A DNA stretch of 64,000 nucleotides from Gelatoporia subvermispora B (GCA_000320605.2 KB445793.1:1910524-1974523); one strand, 5' to 3'. Numbered from the stretch's first letter, positions 23,508 to 35,268 are shown. A program made the numbers and translations. Notes: generated by a model not told the origin, from the sequence alone.

Positions 23508-24206
23508 ATTGAGCTTCGGAGACACCTCTGAGACACAGAAATAGTTGGTGTGTAAGGCACCGTCGTGCTGCCAACGCTAGTAGGGGATGAAAGTCATTTT
23601 AAGTGCGCGCGGCGTAAGCTCGGCGAAGTCATGCAGGTCATATGCCCACGAACGAAATGCCTTGAAATGCAGGTTTGACCTAAAAGTAGCTGCCTCAATT
23701 GATGTAATGGAGCTTCAGGTCTCGGGCCCGCAGTCTACTCCTAGCGATACAGGGCTACGAAGCAGCCGAAGCTCGTTATCAACGAGTGCGCGAACATGGG
23801 ACGTCGACGATTTGTCCATGGAGTTCCGTTCGGATGCCCGCGTCACGGAGCTTCGTGAGTCAATAAGCCAGTCAGGGCACATATACACTTAGTGTGGAAA
23901 TGCGGAACACAGAGCCCCAGATAGTGGCGTGCGTACAGAGCAGCGGACTTTCCAGGTGTGTGGAAATATGATCTCCTGATGCGACGATCCATCAGGTGAG
24001 CATAAAGTTGATGAGCTGGGGTATGTCACGGCAAGTAGGATGTCACGTTATACGAGGGAATTGTGTATTGAGAATGTAGTAGTACAGAATGGTCACAAGA
24101 GATCCAGGAACAAAGGGCGCAAAAGTAACACAAAATCTCTGGATCAGCACAGTTAGCAAGAAGCTGGGCATGCCAGTTGTTGCCGTAAGTACCTCAGAGA
24201 GTAGCA
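23508..24206. other. Intergenic region, nothing recognised
   Basis: About 0.7 kb upstream of the PhyH gene and downstream of the small serine-rich gene. No family-like frame. Confidence 0.4.
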
Positions 24207-24652
24207 TCAGCTCGCGTTCTTGAGGACGGAGTCATCGCACGGGTCTCCGAATTCTGAAACGTTCAGTCATGCGCAAATGCACATATCCAAAAGTGCAAGT
24301 TCTACTTACGCTGACGCAGATTCTCCATGAGCTGCACATCCAGAAGCTCGTCCTTGTCGGTCTTCGAGCGGGGCGCGTCCCTACCGCCTTCCCACGACGC
24401 ATTACTCGGCCCCCTCCGCATGCTACCGGTATCTTCCTTCCTCCTGCTCTTCGTATCCCTCAGGCTAGACGACGAGGCAAATGACCCCCCGCCAGGTAGC
24501 CTGCGTTTGGATGAGCCAGAAAAGTCGCTTATGGAGCTGATCTTGGTAGCGGGCCCGAAGGCCTCCGAGTCGTCAACCATCTGGATCTCATCCGGGGGCG
24601 GTGTTGAGGACGAGGAGGAGTCAGGTGAAGCGCCTTCGTTTGGAGAATTCAT
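24207..24652 (-). CDS. Small serine-rich hydrophilic protein, unknown function
   Basis: A two-exon gene (24310-24652 and 24207-24253) with a 56-nt intron (GTAAGT donor, TTTCAG acceptor) giving about 129 aa. The N-terminus is Ser/Pro-rich (SSSSSTPPPDEIQMVDD), the middle holds SSKRRLPGGGSFASSSS and SRRKEDTG, and a C-terminal helix reads LLDVQLMENLRQ, splicing into QFGDPCDDSVLKNAS. I do not recognise the family. The composition suggests a disordered adaptor or nuclear protein with one C-terminal helix. It is head-to-head with the mitochondrial gene at 24950, about 300 bp apart, so the two may share a promoter. Confidence 0.6.
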
Positions 24653-24949
24653 TTTGGAACGAAGGGGAGGTGTGCAAGATCACAGTGAAATCTAGGACCT
24701 TATAGGCGGCGGTGGCGGATGAGCAGGACGGTGGCGGCGGTATGCGCGGGGGCGCGCCTGTGGCAGACTGGTGCGCGTGGGAGCCACGTGCATACCAATG
24801 CACGATGAGCGCGCCGCGCCTCTACGCGTCCATTCGCAGGCTCCATGATACTCTCCAGGCTTATCAACGAATTCTCCTCTTTCCTCCTTCTCGCACCTTA
24901 CTTGCCTCCAGGACTATCAAGAAATAGATAGCAGAGTAATTCGAGGGAA

Positions 24950-26173
24950 ATGTCTGCCTTGCTTCGCGCGTCACGCAGTACTATGCGCATCATCGCGCTG
25001 CCGATCACTGCACCCGCCGCAACAAACGCGTCTGCTTCCCCGGTCCCGAAGCACCTCATGTACTACTACTTCATCATGCCGCCGCCGAGCTTGCAGCACA
25101 AGCGTAATAATTGGAGCGAATGGGTGACTACGAAGGCGGCCAATATGTGGGCTGGCCTTGGCAAGGCACCCGAAGAAACCTGGAAGGTATGTCTCGTTCA
25201 TTCAGGAAGCATATTCTTCTGCAGGAGCATCGGAAGGCGCGCAGCTCGCACGATGTCTACAACAAGTGTCGTTCTATTTTATGAGATTGACTATCATATC
25301 TCTCGCGTTCTAATATACACACAATCAATGTAAACCGCTAATCCTGGACTCGGAGACACAGCGTCGCGCCTTCTTGTACGGCGAACGTCTCATGGACCAG
25401 CTCGACTTCGAAGAGGTTGCGCTCAAGTCCATCGACCCCTCTCTCGGGCCCTCGCTGCGCTTCAATGACTCGGGCAAGTTGCGGCAACAAGACCATCCGC
25501 AGATCCCGCTCATCTACCCACCGTCCGTGTGCGCGATGCCGCTGTCGCACCTGCGCACGCTCCTCAAGGATCGCACGCCGCGGCACTACAAGGGCTTCAT
25601 CACTTGGCTCAGCATCGTACCGTTCACCGCCCCTCTCAAGCTCGTCCGTACGTTCCCCATTCCCATCTCCCGCGTCGCACCCCACTCACATGCTATTCTG
25701 ACCTGACATAGCGATCATACCCAACTTCCCGTTCTTCTTCTGCGCGTGGCGCTCGTGGTCGCACTACCGCGGTACGTCTTGTCTGTACATCCACCATGGT
25801 TTTGACGCTCACTCACCCGCCCGCAGCGTACAAGGCCTCACAGTACCTAGAGCAGTTCGTAAAGCAGGACGCGATTGTGCCCGAGCCAAGCCTCGAGCTA
25901 GATGAGATCTATGCCAAATACGCACCTCGGCCTCCCCTCCTCTCGTCTTCCTCACTCTCGCCATCAAACCCATCTTATCCCGCTTCCGGGCCACCACCCT
26001 CCGCGTCTCAGTCCGCGCCGCCGCACCTCCTGCTGAGTCGGCACGCGATCCCCGTACTCGAGCGCGCGCTGAACCTCCCGCTGGACGGGTCCTTCAAGGC
26101 GGACGTGTTGCGCGCGCTGAAGCAGGCGCGTATCCGACTTGGCGTCCCCGGTGACATCTCAAAGTCCGCATAG
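24950..26173 (+). CDS. Mitochondrial K+/H+ exchange-related protein (Mit_KHE1 family)
   Basis: Resembles the fungal family named after the yeast protein YDL183C, a mitochondrial protein linked genetically to K+/H+ exchange across the inner membrane. The N-terminus (MSALLRASRSTMRII) fits a mitochondrial presequence. Recognisable parts are MYYYFIMPPPS, then after an intron RRAFLYGERLMDQLDFEEVALKSIDP, PLIYPPSV, a membrane-type stretch FITWLSIVPFTAPLKLVPIIPNFPFFF, and WRSWSHYR. The C-terminal exon has YKASQYLEQFV and LKQARIRLGVPGD. Three introns, with in-phase joins at TWK/RRA, LV/PII and YR/AYK. An inserted Ser/Pro-rich loop precedes the last helix. A decayed copy lies at 31518. Confidence 0.8.
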
Positions 26174-28252
26174 GATGCCCTCACTGCACGGGAGCGATGC
26201 TGCGAAGGGGAGCGCGGCAGCGAGACATGATGTTGAACCCAAAGTGCGCTGCGTTTTATATATGATGCTGCTGTAGGCGCAGACGTGTCTGGCGTTTGGG
26301 TGCGTTACGACCAGACAGATAAAAGCTTGCCGACAAATTCGTCGAGAATAGGTAGACAAGGTGTTTTCACTCTTACGAGTAACACTGTCACACATCTCGG
26401 ACTAACTACTTTGCGATATGAACACTGAGCAGTCGGCAGTGAGACGATGGGGCAAAATAGCGTGTGGTCGAGGGAATATACGGGATCGATTGTGAGTCAC
26501 GATTGCGCCAAGAACAAGGATGCACATAGAAGTCGTACGTCGATCCTAGCAAACGTAGTCTGTAGGCACATGATTTCTCTGCATACTGACGATACTACTG
26601 GCACGAGCCGTGCATTGTTACGTACTAAGCGAATATGTCGCTGTCATCGCCCTTGTCCTCCGTGCCCCTCTTGATTTCAGGATCTCTGTCTGAGGACGAC
26701 CACAGCAGCTTCCTTGCCTTTTCCGGTCCAACTTCATCACTAGATGAGCTCTCGGCATCTCCATCATACGACGCCGTAGGTTCAGACTCCGAGTCAGTTC
26801 CCTGAGTACCTGGCTCATTCAACGATCGAGACTTCTGGTGTACACCGCCAACATGCCGACGGCTGAAATCCGCATGAGCGCTTCATGCCTCTGAGGTGCG
26901 CCCGGCGGCTCGGTGGCGAGTGATTCCGAGCTGAGATACAGATGTCCCAGTCTATTGACACAGAGTGAGGCAACTCCGGGTGTCAGTAAGATTCCGGGCT
27001 CATCTGTGCGCAAGCTGCACCTCCAGATCCCCATCATAAGTTTATTGCCTTCTCGCCCCCACCTGTGTATATAGTCTGTGTCTCGCATTCGTTACGATAC
27101 GGGTTTTGCATGTATATACGTATCTCTGGGAGATGAGATATGATCCTCAATCCATGTGCTATCTCAAATCCATCGGACAGCTCATATTGAAAACAGAAAG
27201 ATGCACAAAAATCGAATTAGAATTCAACTATATCTATTCATACTGTCAAATCACAGGACGCCACATTGCAGCTCTCGAGTGAGTCATCAATCTCCTGCTG
27301 AAACTTCGTCTGCACAACATTATTGCAGTCCTTGTCAGTCAAGGTGCTGTGCGCCTCACGATCCTTGTTTGAATAATGAGCCATGCCCCTGAAGAAATAA
27401 TTACTCAGTTCCTCACGAGTAAAAAGCGAATGAAGTACTCACGAGTCACCCGGAGAACTTCGTATTTCCATTGGCCATCTTGCAAATACATGCGAGCTAC
27501 TCATTGGAAAGTGTATTAGATACTGTATATAATCAATGAAATGGAGCACAAACCACCATTGTGAATGAATCAACATCTAGGGAGAGCTTACTTCTCTTCG
27601 CGAGACAGCAGCCAAATTGCTTGAGGCCGGGTGTCGTGTTTGATGCTGAGGCTGAAAATGGAGAAGACTGCGCAATCGAGCTTCGCATTCCGAGGCAGTC
27701 AGGCAGGAGGTTAGAGTGGGTAAGATGGAGATGTGAGTGGGAGAAAGGTCGATGTTCGCAAGTGACATTATCACCTTTATAAGTACAGCGCGCTGTTGCG
27801 GGCCACGTGAAGGCTGAGCCACAGGCCACAGCATGCGCAGACGTGTCAAGCGAGGCCACATAAGCCACAGTTTGCGCAGACGCGAGGGTTTCCACGGAAT
27901 CTTAAGCATAGGAGAATCAATCTGGTCTGTTAGAGGCAAAGGGCACCAACACGGTAGCAGCATTTGACAGTGAAGGCATTTGCACGAGGAAGAGGAGGCG
28001 AGGGTCAAGTGATAGTATTAGTACAGCAGACACAGACTCACAGTGGGACCCTTGTAGCCTTATGAGACAGGATGTGGAACGGATGTGGATTGTCCCGATG
28101 TTACACATATCACTGGCAGCCGGCAGACGGCTGATTGTTCGAGGTGTGGGCAATTTGCACGTGGAAATGAGCCGAATTGATGATCTGGCCACAAAGCTGG
28201 TGGACAGGCACATGAGATGGAAGCGGCAGCGGGAACACTAGTTGAATTATAT
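26174..28252. other. 2-kb region with only weak gene signals
   Basis: Between the mitochondrial gene and the amidoligase. A minus-strand frame at 26625-26822 encodes a Ser/Asp/Glu-rich tail (ESSSSDEVGPEKARK) that could be a terminal exon. A possible short gene at 27343-27688 is listed separately. Nothing else is supported. Confidence 0.35.
27343..27688 (-). CDS. Possible short three-exon gene, unknown product
   Basis: A TATA box (CTTATAAAG on the minus strand, about 27775-27783) precedes the first downstream ATG at 27688. That frame splices in phase through an intron at 27497-27591 (GTAAGC donor) to RMYLQDGQWKYEVLRV, and through a 54-nt intron at 27389-27442 (GTGAGT donor, TTCTTCAG acceptor) to a short third exon. 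About 66 aa, unrecognised. Support is only the promoter-start spacing and the splice consensus. Confidence 0.22.
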
Positions 28253-29765
28253 CTATGTAATTACATGGCTCGGACATGGATTCGGCCTCAATATGATGTA
28301 GATGAGTGGCTCTTCCACGGCTGAGTCGACACCCGTCCTCGGGCCACAAATCAGGCAGCAGACGCCTGGCCCGGGACGTGTCACGCGGCTGCAGTCGCCA
28401 CCTCGTCCATGCGTCTTGGCAAGTTGGCGGTGTACCTTGAGCGGTATGGCTTCTTTCTCCCCCGTTTCTGAATCAAGAGCATTCTCCACCGATGCTTTCC
28501 TGGACGCACCTCGCTCCGCTGCTGGCTCGAGCATCGATGAACCGGCACCTTGAGACCCATCGACGTCACCTGTTGTTTGAGCTGCTGGCAGGCCTCCTGG
28601 CTTGTTTTGAACGTGTGCCTTCTGTTGTTTCTGTCTCTGCTTCCTCTGCTCCTTGTTGCTAGCCACGCGATCTTCATCTTTGGAAGGCGCAGAGACACTC
28701 TTCATGTGTTCCTTCCAGACAAGCTTTCGATACTTCTCGTTCTTGATGACGTCTTTCAACAATACATCGAGGGTCACTGGATTCCGGGCCAGTTGTTCAA
28801 TGTCGTCGTTTGTCAACCCGATTGACACTTTTACATAGTCGACAAGGAACGAGATATAGAGTTCAATTCGTTCGTACCCGAGTTCGCCTTGATGCTGACG
28901 AAACTCAATCGACCCGTGCTTGTCAAGGCTTGCGAAGTTGACTTTGTAGTATCTCTTCTTGCTTCCTGTGTCGCCCTGCTTATCGGATGTTCTGTTCATA
29001 CAGTCTATGATGCCCTGCGTACCGCGAACATGTTTCTCTATCTTCTCGACGCGATCGAGATTAGTCCGACACGTCGCGAAGAATGAATTCGCTACGTTTG
29101 ACAACGTGTATTCGCTGTCTTCCAGCCCCCTACCAGCACGATCGGGAGGATGGAACTCATCGATCACTTCTGCAGGAAAGAAACTCAGTTAGTATTGTGT
29201 GAAAGACGAGCGTATCTCAGTACGAACCCTCAAAAAGTACACACATCTTGGCAAACTGCTTGATCTGTTCCAATGTGAAAGGCATGTCGCCCAAAGGGAC
29301 TGCTGCATTGCCAATGTGAACGTGAAAGCCAGTCGTATCGTTCGTCACCGGACGCCAAGTATTTCTGAAGAAGTTGACAACGTCCTCTAGTAGTTCTCTT
29401 CCTGTAGAATCCCACGGAATTACCGGCGAGACTAGTTCAAGAGCTGTGCGATCACGTTGACTCTTGGGGGAATGGCGCTCCCCCTCTGACACCTTGCTGA
29501 ACTCCCGAATACTAGCGTCCTGCACAATGGTCCAATGATTGCCTCCTAATTTCAAGAAGGGCTGGTGCCCCACGAGCGACTCGGAGGGGTCCTTCTCAAA
29601 GACAGAGCGCACCGCTTGTGCGGTGGCTTTGGCGGTGCGCTTGGCCATGATCGCGAAGACCTTCGACTCTTCGGTCCCAAGACACTGAAATTGAGCCCAG
29701 ATGTTCTTCACAACCATCTCAAACTCGACTCCAAACTGCGGTTGAAATTCGATCGGCGGTGACAT
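28253..29765 (-). CDS. Putative amidoligase (Amidoligase_2 family), copy 1, catalytic motifs intact
   Basis: A predicted carboxylate-amine ligase of the glutamine-synthetase-like amidoligase family, thought to join amino groups to carboxylates with ATP. Two exons (29228-29765 and 28253-29169) with a 58-nt intron give 484 aa. Start is the ATG of MSPPIEFQ. Family motifs in order: FGVEFEM near residue 10 (metal/ATP-binding Glu), HWTIVQDASI, ALELVSPVIPWD, TGFHVHIGN, and after the intron VNFASLDKHGSIEFRQHQG with its basic and acidic active-site residues. The C-terminal 150 residues are Lys/Gln-rich and disordered-looking. A TATATATAAG-like site at about 29869 can serve this gene. It is head-to-head with copy 2 at 30156, which lacks these motifs. 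The substrate is unknown. Confidence 0.85.
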
Positions 29766-29868
29766 CGTATCGGTCAAGGCCACCAACAGCTATGTGGGTA
29801 ACGCGGCACTAGATCAGCAGGATGAGGGAGGGAGCGAAACTGAGGCATGAAGCGTCATTGGGCCTTTC

Positions 29869-29879
29869 TTATATATATT
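29869..29879 (-). promoter_or_regulatory. TATA-like site between head-to-head amidoligase genes
   Basis: TTATATATATT lies about 105 bp before the start codon of copy 1 and 280 bp before that of copy 2, in the 390-bp divergent spacer. The near-palindromic sequence could act in either direction; spacing favours copy 1. Confidence 0.35.
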
Positions 29880-30155
29880 CCGGCGTCTGCACGCGCGATA
29901 ATACTGTGGCCGGGAGAACAATAGGGAATCAGCCTCAGATGACACCAATTTCTCCGCGCGCTGGCCACGATGTGCTCGGCTTGCGCTGGATGTTTCTGAG
30001 TTGCCTAAATAGGAAATGACCTTCATGTGCACGATCGCACGGCCATGCCGAGATCATGCCGCTGATCGCGACAGCCACAGCCAGCCCAATTCGAACGTTT
30101 GACTTCAACCACCACCACGGCTCAGCACTCAGCCCCATCTCAGTCTCAGCTAGTC

Positions 30156-31238
30156 ATGTCGTTTTGTGTCATGCTTTATCTTCAAACCGGGGCTGAGAAG
30201 ATATCATACCCAGCCCTGCCATTCCACGTCGCCCAACAGAATCCAAGGTTAGCCCACCTCCGCACTGATTGCGGTCAGAAGGAAAGGCAGAAGCTGCAGA
30301 ATGAAAGATACGAGTTAATGGGTGCTCGTCTCAAAGACATGGCTGCCTACATACACTCCCTGGGTTATCCTGCGGAGCTCTTTATCCCCAAACATCGCTG
30401 GGACGTGCCCAAACCTGACATGTGGTCACTCTCTGGTGATACTCTGCCACCAGGGAGTGGTATCCTTTCTGTCGGGATTTTATCACCACAAAGACCGGTC
30501 GACTCGACCTGGGCACAAGAGTACAAATCCGTAGTTGACTCAGTCGTCCATGAATACGGTTGCGTAGTCACCGGTAACCGGATGATGCAAGTCAGCGTCA
30601 TCAGTAACTTCAGTATCAATGAGATCAAGCGTGTGGCTAAATTATTTTGCCTTTTCGAGGGTAAGTCACTCAACTCTCATTTCTGAGAAAAAATTTTAAA
30701 GGAATCATTGACCGCGTTAGATGTGATCGATGACTTAGAGTTCAAAAGCGAACTCCCAACTCCCGACGAGCTTCCCCCGGTTGAATCAGTGCGGCGCAAC
30801 AGCATACTGGAAAACATGGACGACGACGAAGTCATGGCGGCCATTGATAAAGCACGAAATGTCTCTCGGCTGCGCTTGCTTCTTGTCCCCTTCATCGAAG
30901 TTCCGGGTCTGTCGTATGAATCAATTTACAAGATGCAATTTGTCGACCACAGATCAAAGACGGCGATCTTGTTCAACAGCCATCCGACCACAACTTGCGG
31001 AGACAAGGTCGTGCATTTCATGGAACTGATGGCAACGTTCGTAAAATTTGCCCTGGATCATGACGACGAGACGATCGAGAACTGCCGGCCATCACTGGGA
31101 GTGTTTTTTGATGAGATAATCCGCGACGAGAAACTGGCACACTGTTATGACCCTCGCCTTTCCGGGCGCGCAAAACCAGGTCTGTATGCTCCACATGGTC
31201 ACATCGTTTGTTCAACTCTGCTGATGATCACCTGGTAG
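30156..31238 (+). CDS. Amidoligase-like protein, copy 2, catalytic motifs lost
   Basis: Two exons (30156-30660 and 30721-31238) and a 60-nt intron (GTAAGT donor, GTTAG acceptor) encode 340 aa. The intron is at the same codon as in copy 1: both have LFE, then VID. After the intron the frame aligns with copy 1 (KMQFVDHRSKTAILFN to its VNFASLDKHGSIEFRQ). The catalytic residues are gone. There is no FGVEFE, the HVHIG position reads MMQVSVI, ELVSP is degraded to GILSVGILSP, and FRQHQG reads FNSHPTT. The frame is open throughout and conserved in copy 3, so it may be a pseudoenzyme under constraint rather than a dead gene. Downstream, 31239-31310 is also conserved in copy 3 but untranslated in this model. 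Confidence 0.72.
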
Positions 31239-32812
31239 GCATCATGTCGAGACTATCTTCCCCGGTATCCTCTCTGGGCGATTCGCACTCGGATACGTCG
31301 AATCCCTGAACCCCACCGATTATCCCTGAGAAACATGAACGCATATCCACCCGTCCCGCGACAGATTCAGCGCCGGCCGAGTCTGATATCGGTTCACAGC
31401 TCGTTTTCGGACGCTCGCTCAGGCACACGGAGTCTGTTGTTGTGAGAATGTATTACGTGTGCTATTACAGTCGATTTTGAACCTTGAAATGTGCGATGCA
31501 CTTATGGGCTGGCTGCCGTTGCGGATGAGCAGGACGATGGAGGCTCGGATGTGTGCAGGGAGGTGCGAGGGCGCCTGTAGCAGGTTGGAGGAGCTTGAGG
31601 AAGAGGAGGCTGGAGCGCGTGCCTCCATTCGCAGGCGTCGATCCTCTCCAGGCTTTCCCACCAATTCCTCCCTTCTCATAACTTGTCTGCCTGCAGGACT
31701 GTCGCAAAAAAGAATGAGAATCCAAGGAAATGGCTGGGTTGCCTCGCGCCACGCGCGCCGCGCATCATCGCGCTGTCGCTCACACCCGCTGCGACAAACG
31801 CACCTGCTTCTGCGGTCCCCGAGCACCTCACGTACTGCCACTTCGTCACATCAACACCGAGCTCGCAGCACACGCGGAATATCTGGAGCAAATGTGCTAC
31901 CTCGGAAGCGGCTGACCTGTGGACAGACTTTGCAAAAAGCACCCGAAGGAATCTGCAAGGTATGTAGCATTCCTTCGGAAGGCATATATGATGCATGACA
32001 GCAGGAGTACCCGAAGGCGCATAGCTGGTACAACGTTCTCGGCGAGTGGGAAACGTCTTCTGTGTACTTAGTCCATACTCTACAAACGACCGGTGCAACC
32101 CGGTCATTCTTCCATCATAGCACGGCGCCACGCCTTCCTGTACGGCGAGCGCCTGATCGACCGACTTGACTTCGAGGAGCTCGCGCTCAAGTCCCTCGCT
32201 CTGGCCATCTTCGTGCTTCAGCGATGCGGGAAGGCTGCGGCCGCGGGACCATCCGCAGATCCCGCTCATCTATCCGCCGTCCATGTACGCAACGCCGCTG
32301 CCGCACGTGCGCGCGCTGCTCGAGAAGCGCACGCTGGGACGCCGCAAGGGCTTCCTCACCTGGTTCACCGTCACGCTGTTCACCACCCCTCTCGTGCTTG
32401 TCCGTACGTGGCCTCTGTCCCGCATCCCGCGCCGCGTCGCGTCCTGATCAGACACAACGATCATACCCAACTTCTCGTTCTTCTGCACGTGGCGCCTGTA
32501 GTTGCACTACCGCGCCACGCCCCGCCAGTGCATCCACAATGCATTCAACATCCACGCATGCGCCCGCAGTGTACAAGGCTTCGCAGTCCTAGAACGATCC
32601 GTAGAGCAGGGCGCAATCGTGCCGGGCCAAGCCCCGAGCTACGCCGAGCACGCCCTGCGACCTCCCCTCCCTTCAATCGCCTCCTCCCCGTCCTCACCAT
32701 CCTCCCTCTCCCAACTCTCACTCGACCCCTCCGCACTGCCACCTTCCGCGTGCCACCGCATCTCCTGTCAAGTCAGCGCACGGTTACCGCACGCTGGCGC
32801 GCCCTGGACCTC

Positions 32813-32821
32813 CCGCCGGAC
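32813..32821 (+). repeat. Left target-site duplication (9 bp) of the Mutator-like element
   Basis: CCGCCGGAC directly abuts the left terminal inverted repeat. The same nine bases follow the right end at 33483-33491. Confidence 0.85.
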
Positions 32822-33482
32822 TAGTCTCGTGACCAGACGCTCGGAGCTGGAATCGGAGTGTCCCTCATCGGGTGATTCCGAGCTCCTGAACGTCTGGTGG
32901 CTTTACCCCCGTGACTCCCGGGTTGGTGACATACGTGACGCTCCCACACCAAATCCAGTAGTACGAGAACACCAGGCAGTCATCTGCGCTGTTCTCTTTC
33001 AATTGTCTGCGCTTCTCTGGCTCATGAAAACCTCTTTTGGTCGAACTTGTACTCACTACGAAGAACGGTAGCACTTGTATAAGGTGTTGGTGCAGGCTCA
33101 GGATGCGGCCGCTCAGAATTGCAAGTACAATTTGAATGCTTCTCACCATCAAATGTACTCGAAAGGGATCAGGTGAGACCGGACTCACCGAAATCTCAGT
33201 CATCCTGCGGACTGCAAATCTCTTGAGTACTCATCTTGCAGTATGAGGTTGTTGGCTGTAGTGAGTGTGAAGCTGATGGCCGGGGCGCCATATACCAACG
33301 TTCTCGGGAATGGGATATCGGGGCTCTCGTCACCTCCTTAGACTGCTGAATTTGGTATGGGGGCATCACGTATGTCACCAACCCGGGAGTCACGGGGGTA
33401 AAGCCACCAGACGTTCAGGAGCTCGGAATCGCCCGATGAGGGACACTCCGATTCCAGCTCCGAACGTCTGGTCACGAGACTA
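32822..33482. mobile_element. Non-autonomous Mutator-like (MULE) element, 661 bp
   Basis: The element has terminal inverted repeats of about 140 bp (32822-32961 and 33343-33482) starting TAGTCTCGTGACCAG, with only a handful of mismatches between arms. It is bounded by a perfect 9-bp target-site duplication (CCGCCGGAC). Long inverted repeats plus a 9-bp duplication are the hallmarks of the Mutator superfamily; hAT elements make 8-bp and Tc1-type 2-bp duplications. The internal 380 bp has no transposase frame, so it depends on an autonomous relative elsewhere. It interrupts the decayed mitochondrial gene. Confidence 0.85.
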
Positions 33483-33491
33483 CCGCCGGAC
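33483..33491 (+). repeat. Right target-site duplication (9 bp) of the Mutator-like element
   Basis: CCGCCGGAC immediately after the right inverted repeat, identical to 32813-32821. Confidence 0.85.
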
Positions 33492-33863
33492 GCGGCCCTC
33501 GCAGCGGACGTCCTCCGCGCGCCGGAACAGGCGCACATCCGGCTCGGCATCCCCGTGGCCCTCTCCGCCGAGAAGACCCGGTCGTGAGGCACGTGAGCGA
33601 TATGAGGAGAGCGGAATCTGACCGCAAGGACACCTGGGTATCACGGTAACGCCGCGCAAGCGCGGCATAGCCCACTACGATATCCTCCACGATGGGTACG
33701 GCGCATAGCACGATGGAAATAATCGCAGGGGCAGGGGGCTCCCACAGCGCACGCTACGTCTCAGCCATTATATCGTCAACACACGCACAGCGGGCCCCAA
33801 CGCGAATGAGGGCCCACGGTTCAATTACCCACAGCACCACACACTGACGAGGCCCGGAAGCTA

Positions 33864-33871
33864 GCACATAG
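33864..33871 (+). repeat. Left 8-bp target-site duplication of the hAT-like element
   Basis: GCACATAG precedes CAGGGATGG. The same eight bases follow the right end at 35805-35812. Confidence 0.8.
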
Positions 33872-34089
33872 CAGGGATGGGCCAGTCAAGCCTTGACCCC
33901 TTGACCGTTAACGGGGGTCAACCGGTTGACCCAGGTTTAACCGCCGTTTAACCTGTGGTCAAGATGTCAAGGCGTGACTATTATGCGCCACAGAGACTAC
34001 CTTTTTGGGTCATTGTAGCCTTGGAAGCGAGCGCGTTGTGCAATGCAAAGAGACCTCGTGCAGTAACGAGCTATCGACGTATAGTATGT

Positions 34090-34360
34090 GTTGCGAAAAA
34101 TGTGATTATCTTTGTCTCTATCATGCCCTCCGAATCTAACCTACGACACTACGACGCTGGAGCTTCAAGTACTAACTCCAACTTTGTCACACGGGCTCTC
34201 TAGCTCCCCGGCCACAGGATCGGAGGCCTCTGTGCACGAGCTCATCTCACCAACACTTCCTTCAGGGTAGAGTGCCCCCGGAATTCAGGAAGCACTCCTA
34301 GTGCGTAAACTGGTTGCCATGACCGAGGAGATTGGCTTCGACTCATTGGGCAAGGAATTG
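34090..34360 (+). repeat. 271-bp block identical to the sequence after the gap (left copy)
   Basis: These 271 bases, ending CAAGGAATTG right at the first N, are identical to 35269-35539. Confidence 0.9.
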
Positions 34361-35268
34361 NNNNNNNNNNNNNNNNNNNNNNNNNNNNNNNNNNNNNNNN
34401 NNNNNNNNNNNNNNNNNNNNNNNNNNNNNNNNNNNNNNNNNNNNNNNNNNNNNNNNNNNNNNNNNNNNNNNNNNNNNNNNNNNNNNNNNNNNNNNNNNNN
34501 NNNNNNNNNNNNNNNNNNNNNNNNNNNNNNNNNNNNNNNNNNNNNNNNNNNNNNNNNNNNNNNNNNNNNNNNNNNNNNNNNNNNNNNNNNNNNNNNNNNN
34601 NNNNNNNNNNNNNNNNNNNNNNNNNNNNNNNNNNNNNNNNNNNNNNNNNNNNNNNNNNNNNNNNNNNNNNNNNNNNNNNNNNNNNNNNNNNNNNNNNNNN
34701 NNNNNNNNNNNNNNNNNNNNNNNNNNNNNNNNNNNNNNNNNNNNNNNNNNNNNNNNNNNNNNNNNNNNNNNNNNNNNNNNNNNNNNNNNNNNNNNNNNNN
34801 NNNNNNNNNNNNNNNNNNNNNNNNNNNNNNNNNNNNNNNNNNNNNNNNNNNNNNNNNNNNNNNNNNNNNNNNNNNNNNNNNNNNNNNNNNNNNNNNNNNN
34901 NNNNNNNNNNNNNNNNNNNNNNNNNNNNNNNNNNNNNNNNNNNNNNNNNNNNNNNNNNNNNNNNNNNNNNNNNNNNNNNNNNNNNNNNNNNNNNNNNNNN
35001 NNNNNNNNNNNNNNNNNNNNNNNNNNNNNNNNNNNNNNNNNNNNNNNNNNNNNNNNNNNNNNNNNNNNNNNNNNNNNNNNNNNNNNNNNNNNNNNNNNNN
35101 NNNNNNNNNNNNNNNNNNNNNNNNNNNNNNNNNNNNNNNNNNNNNNNNNNNNNNNNNNNNNNNNNNNNNNNNNNNNNNNNNNNNNNNNNNNNNNNNNNNN
35201 NNNNNNNNNNNNNNNNNNNNNNNNNNNNNNNNNNNNNNNNNNNNNNNNNNNNNNNNNNNNNNNNNNNN
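34361..35268. other. Assembly gap (908 N)
   Basis: A run of N bases. It is flanked on both sides by the same 271-bp sequence, the pattern left when two overlapping contig ends were scaffolded without being merged. The gap size is then an estimate and no sequence may be missing. Confidence 0.9.

Larger units (their letters stand above)
31518..33617 (+). pseudogene. Decayed duplicate of the mitochondrial K+/H+ exchange-related gene
   Basis: DNA from about 31518 parallels the functional gene from about 24717, including the upstream promoter (GGATGAGCAGGACG is shared) and all exons. Frame is lost just after the start, the region of SIDPSLGPSLRFNDSG has lost bases, and the WRSW codon becomes TAG in TGGCGCCTGTAG. 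The middle still reads RRHAFLYGERLIDRLDFEELALKS and later DHPQIPLIYPP in shifted frames. The last coding block (AADVLRAPEQAHIRLGIP) is separated from the rest by a 661-bp inserted transposon at 32822-33482. Confidence 0.85.

Noticed and set aside
30720..31310. Extension of amidoligase copy 2 past 31238 through a further intron
   Set aside because: Copy 3 could use an intron ending CTTTAG there, but copy 2 lacks that acceptor, while both share the TGGTAG stop.
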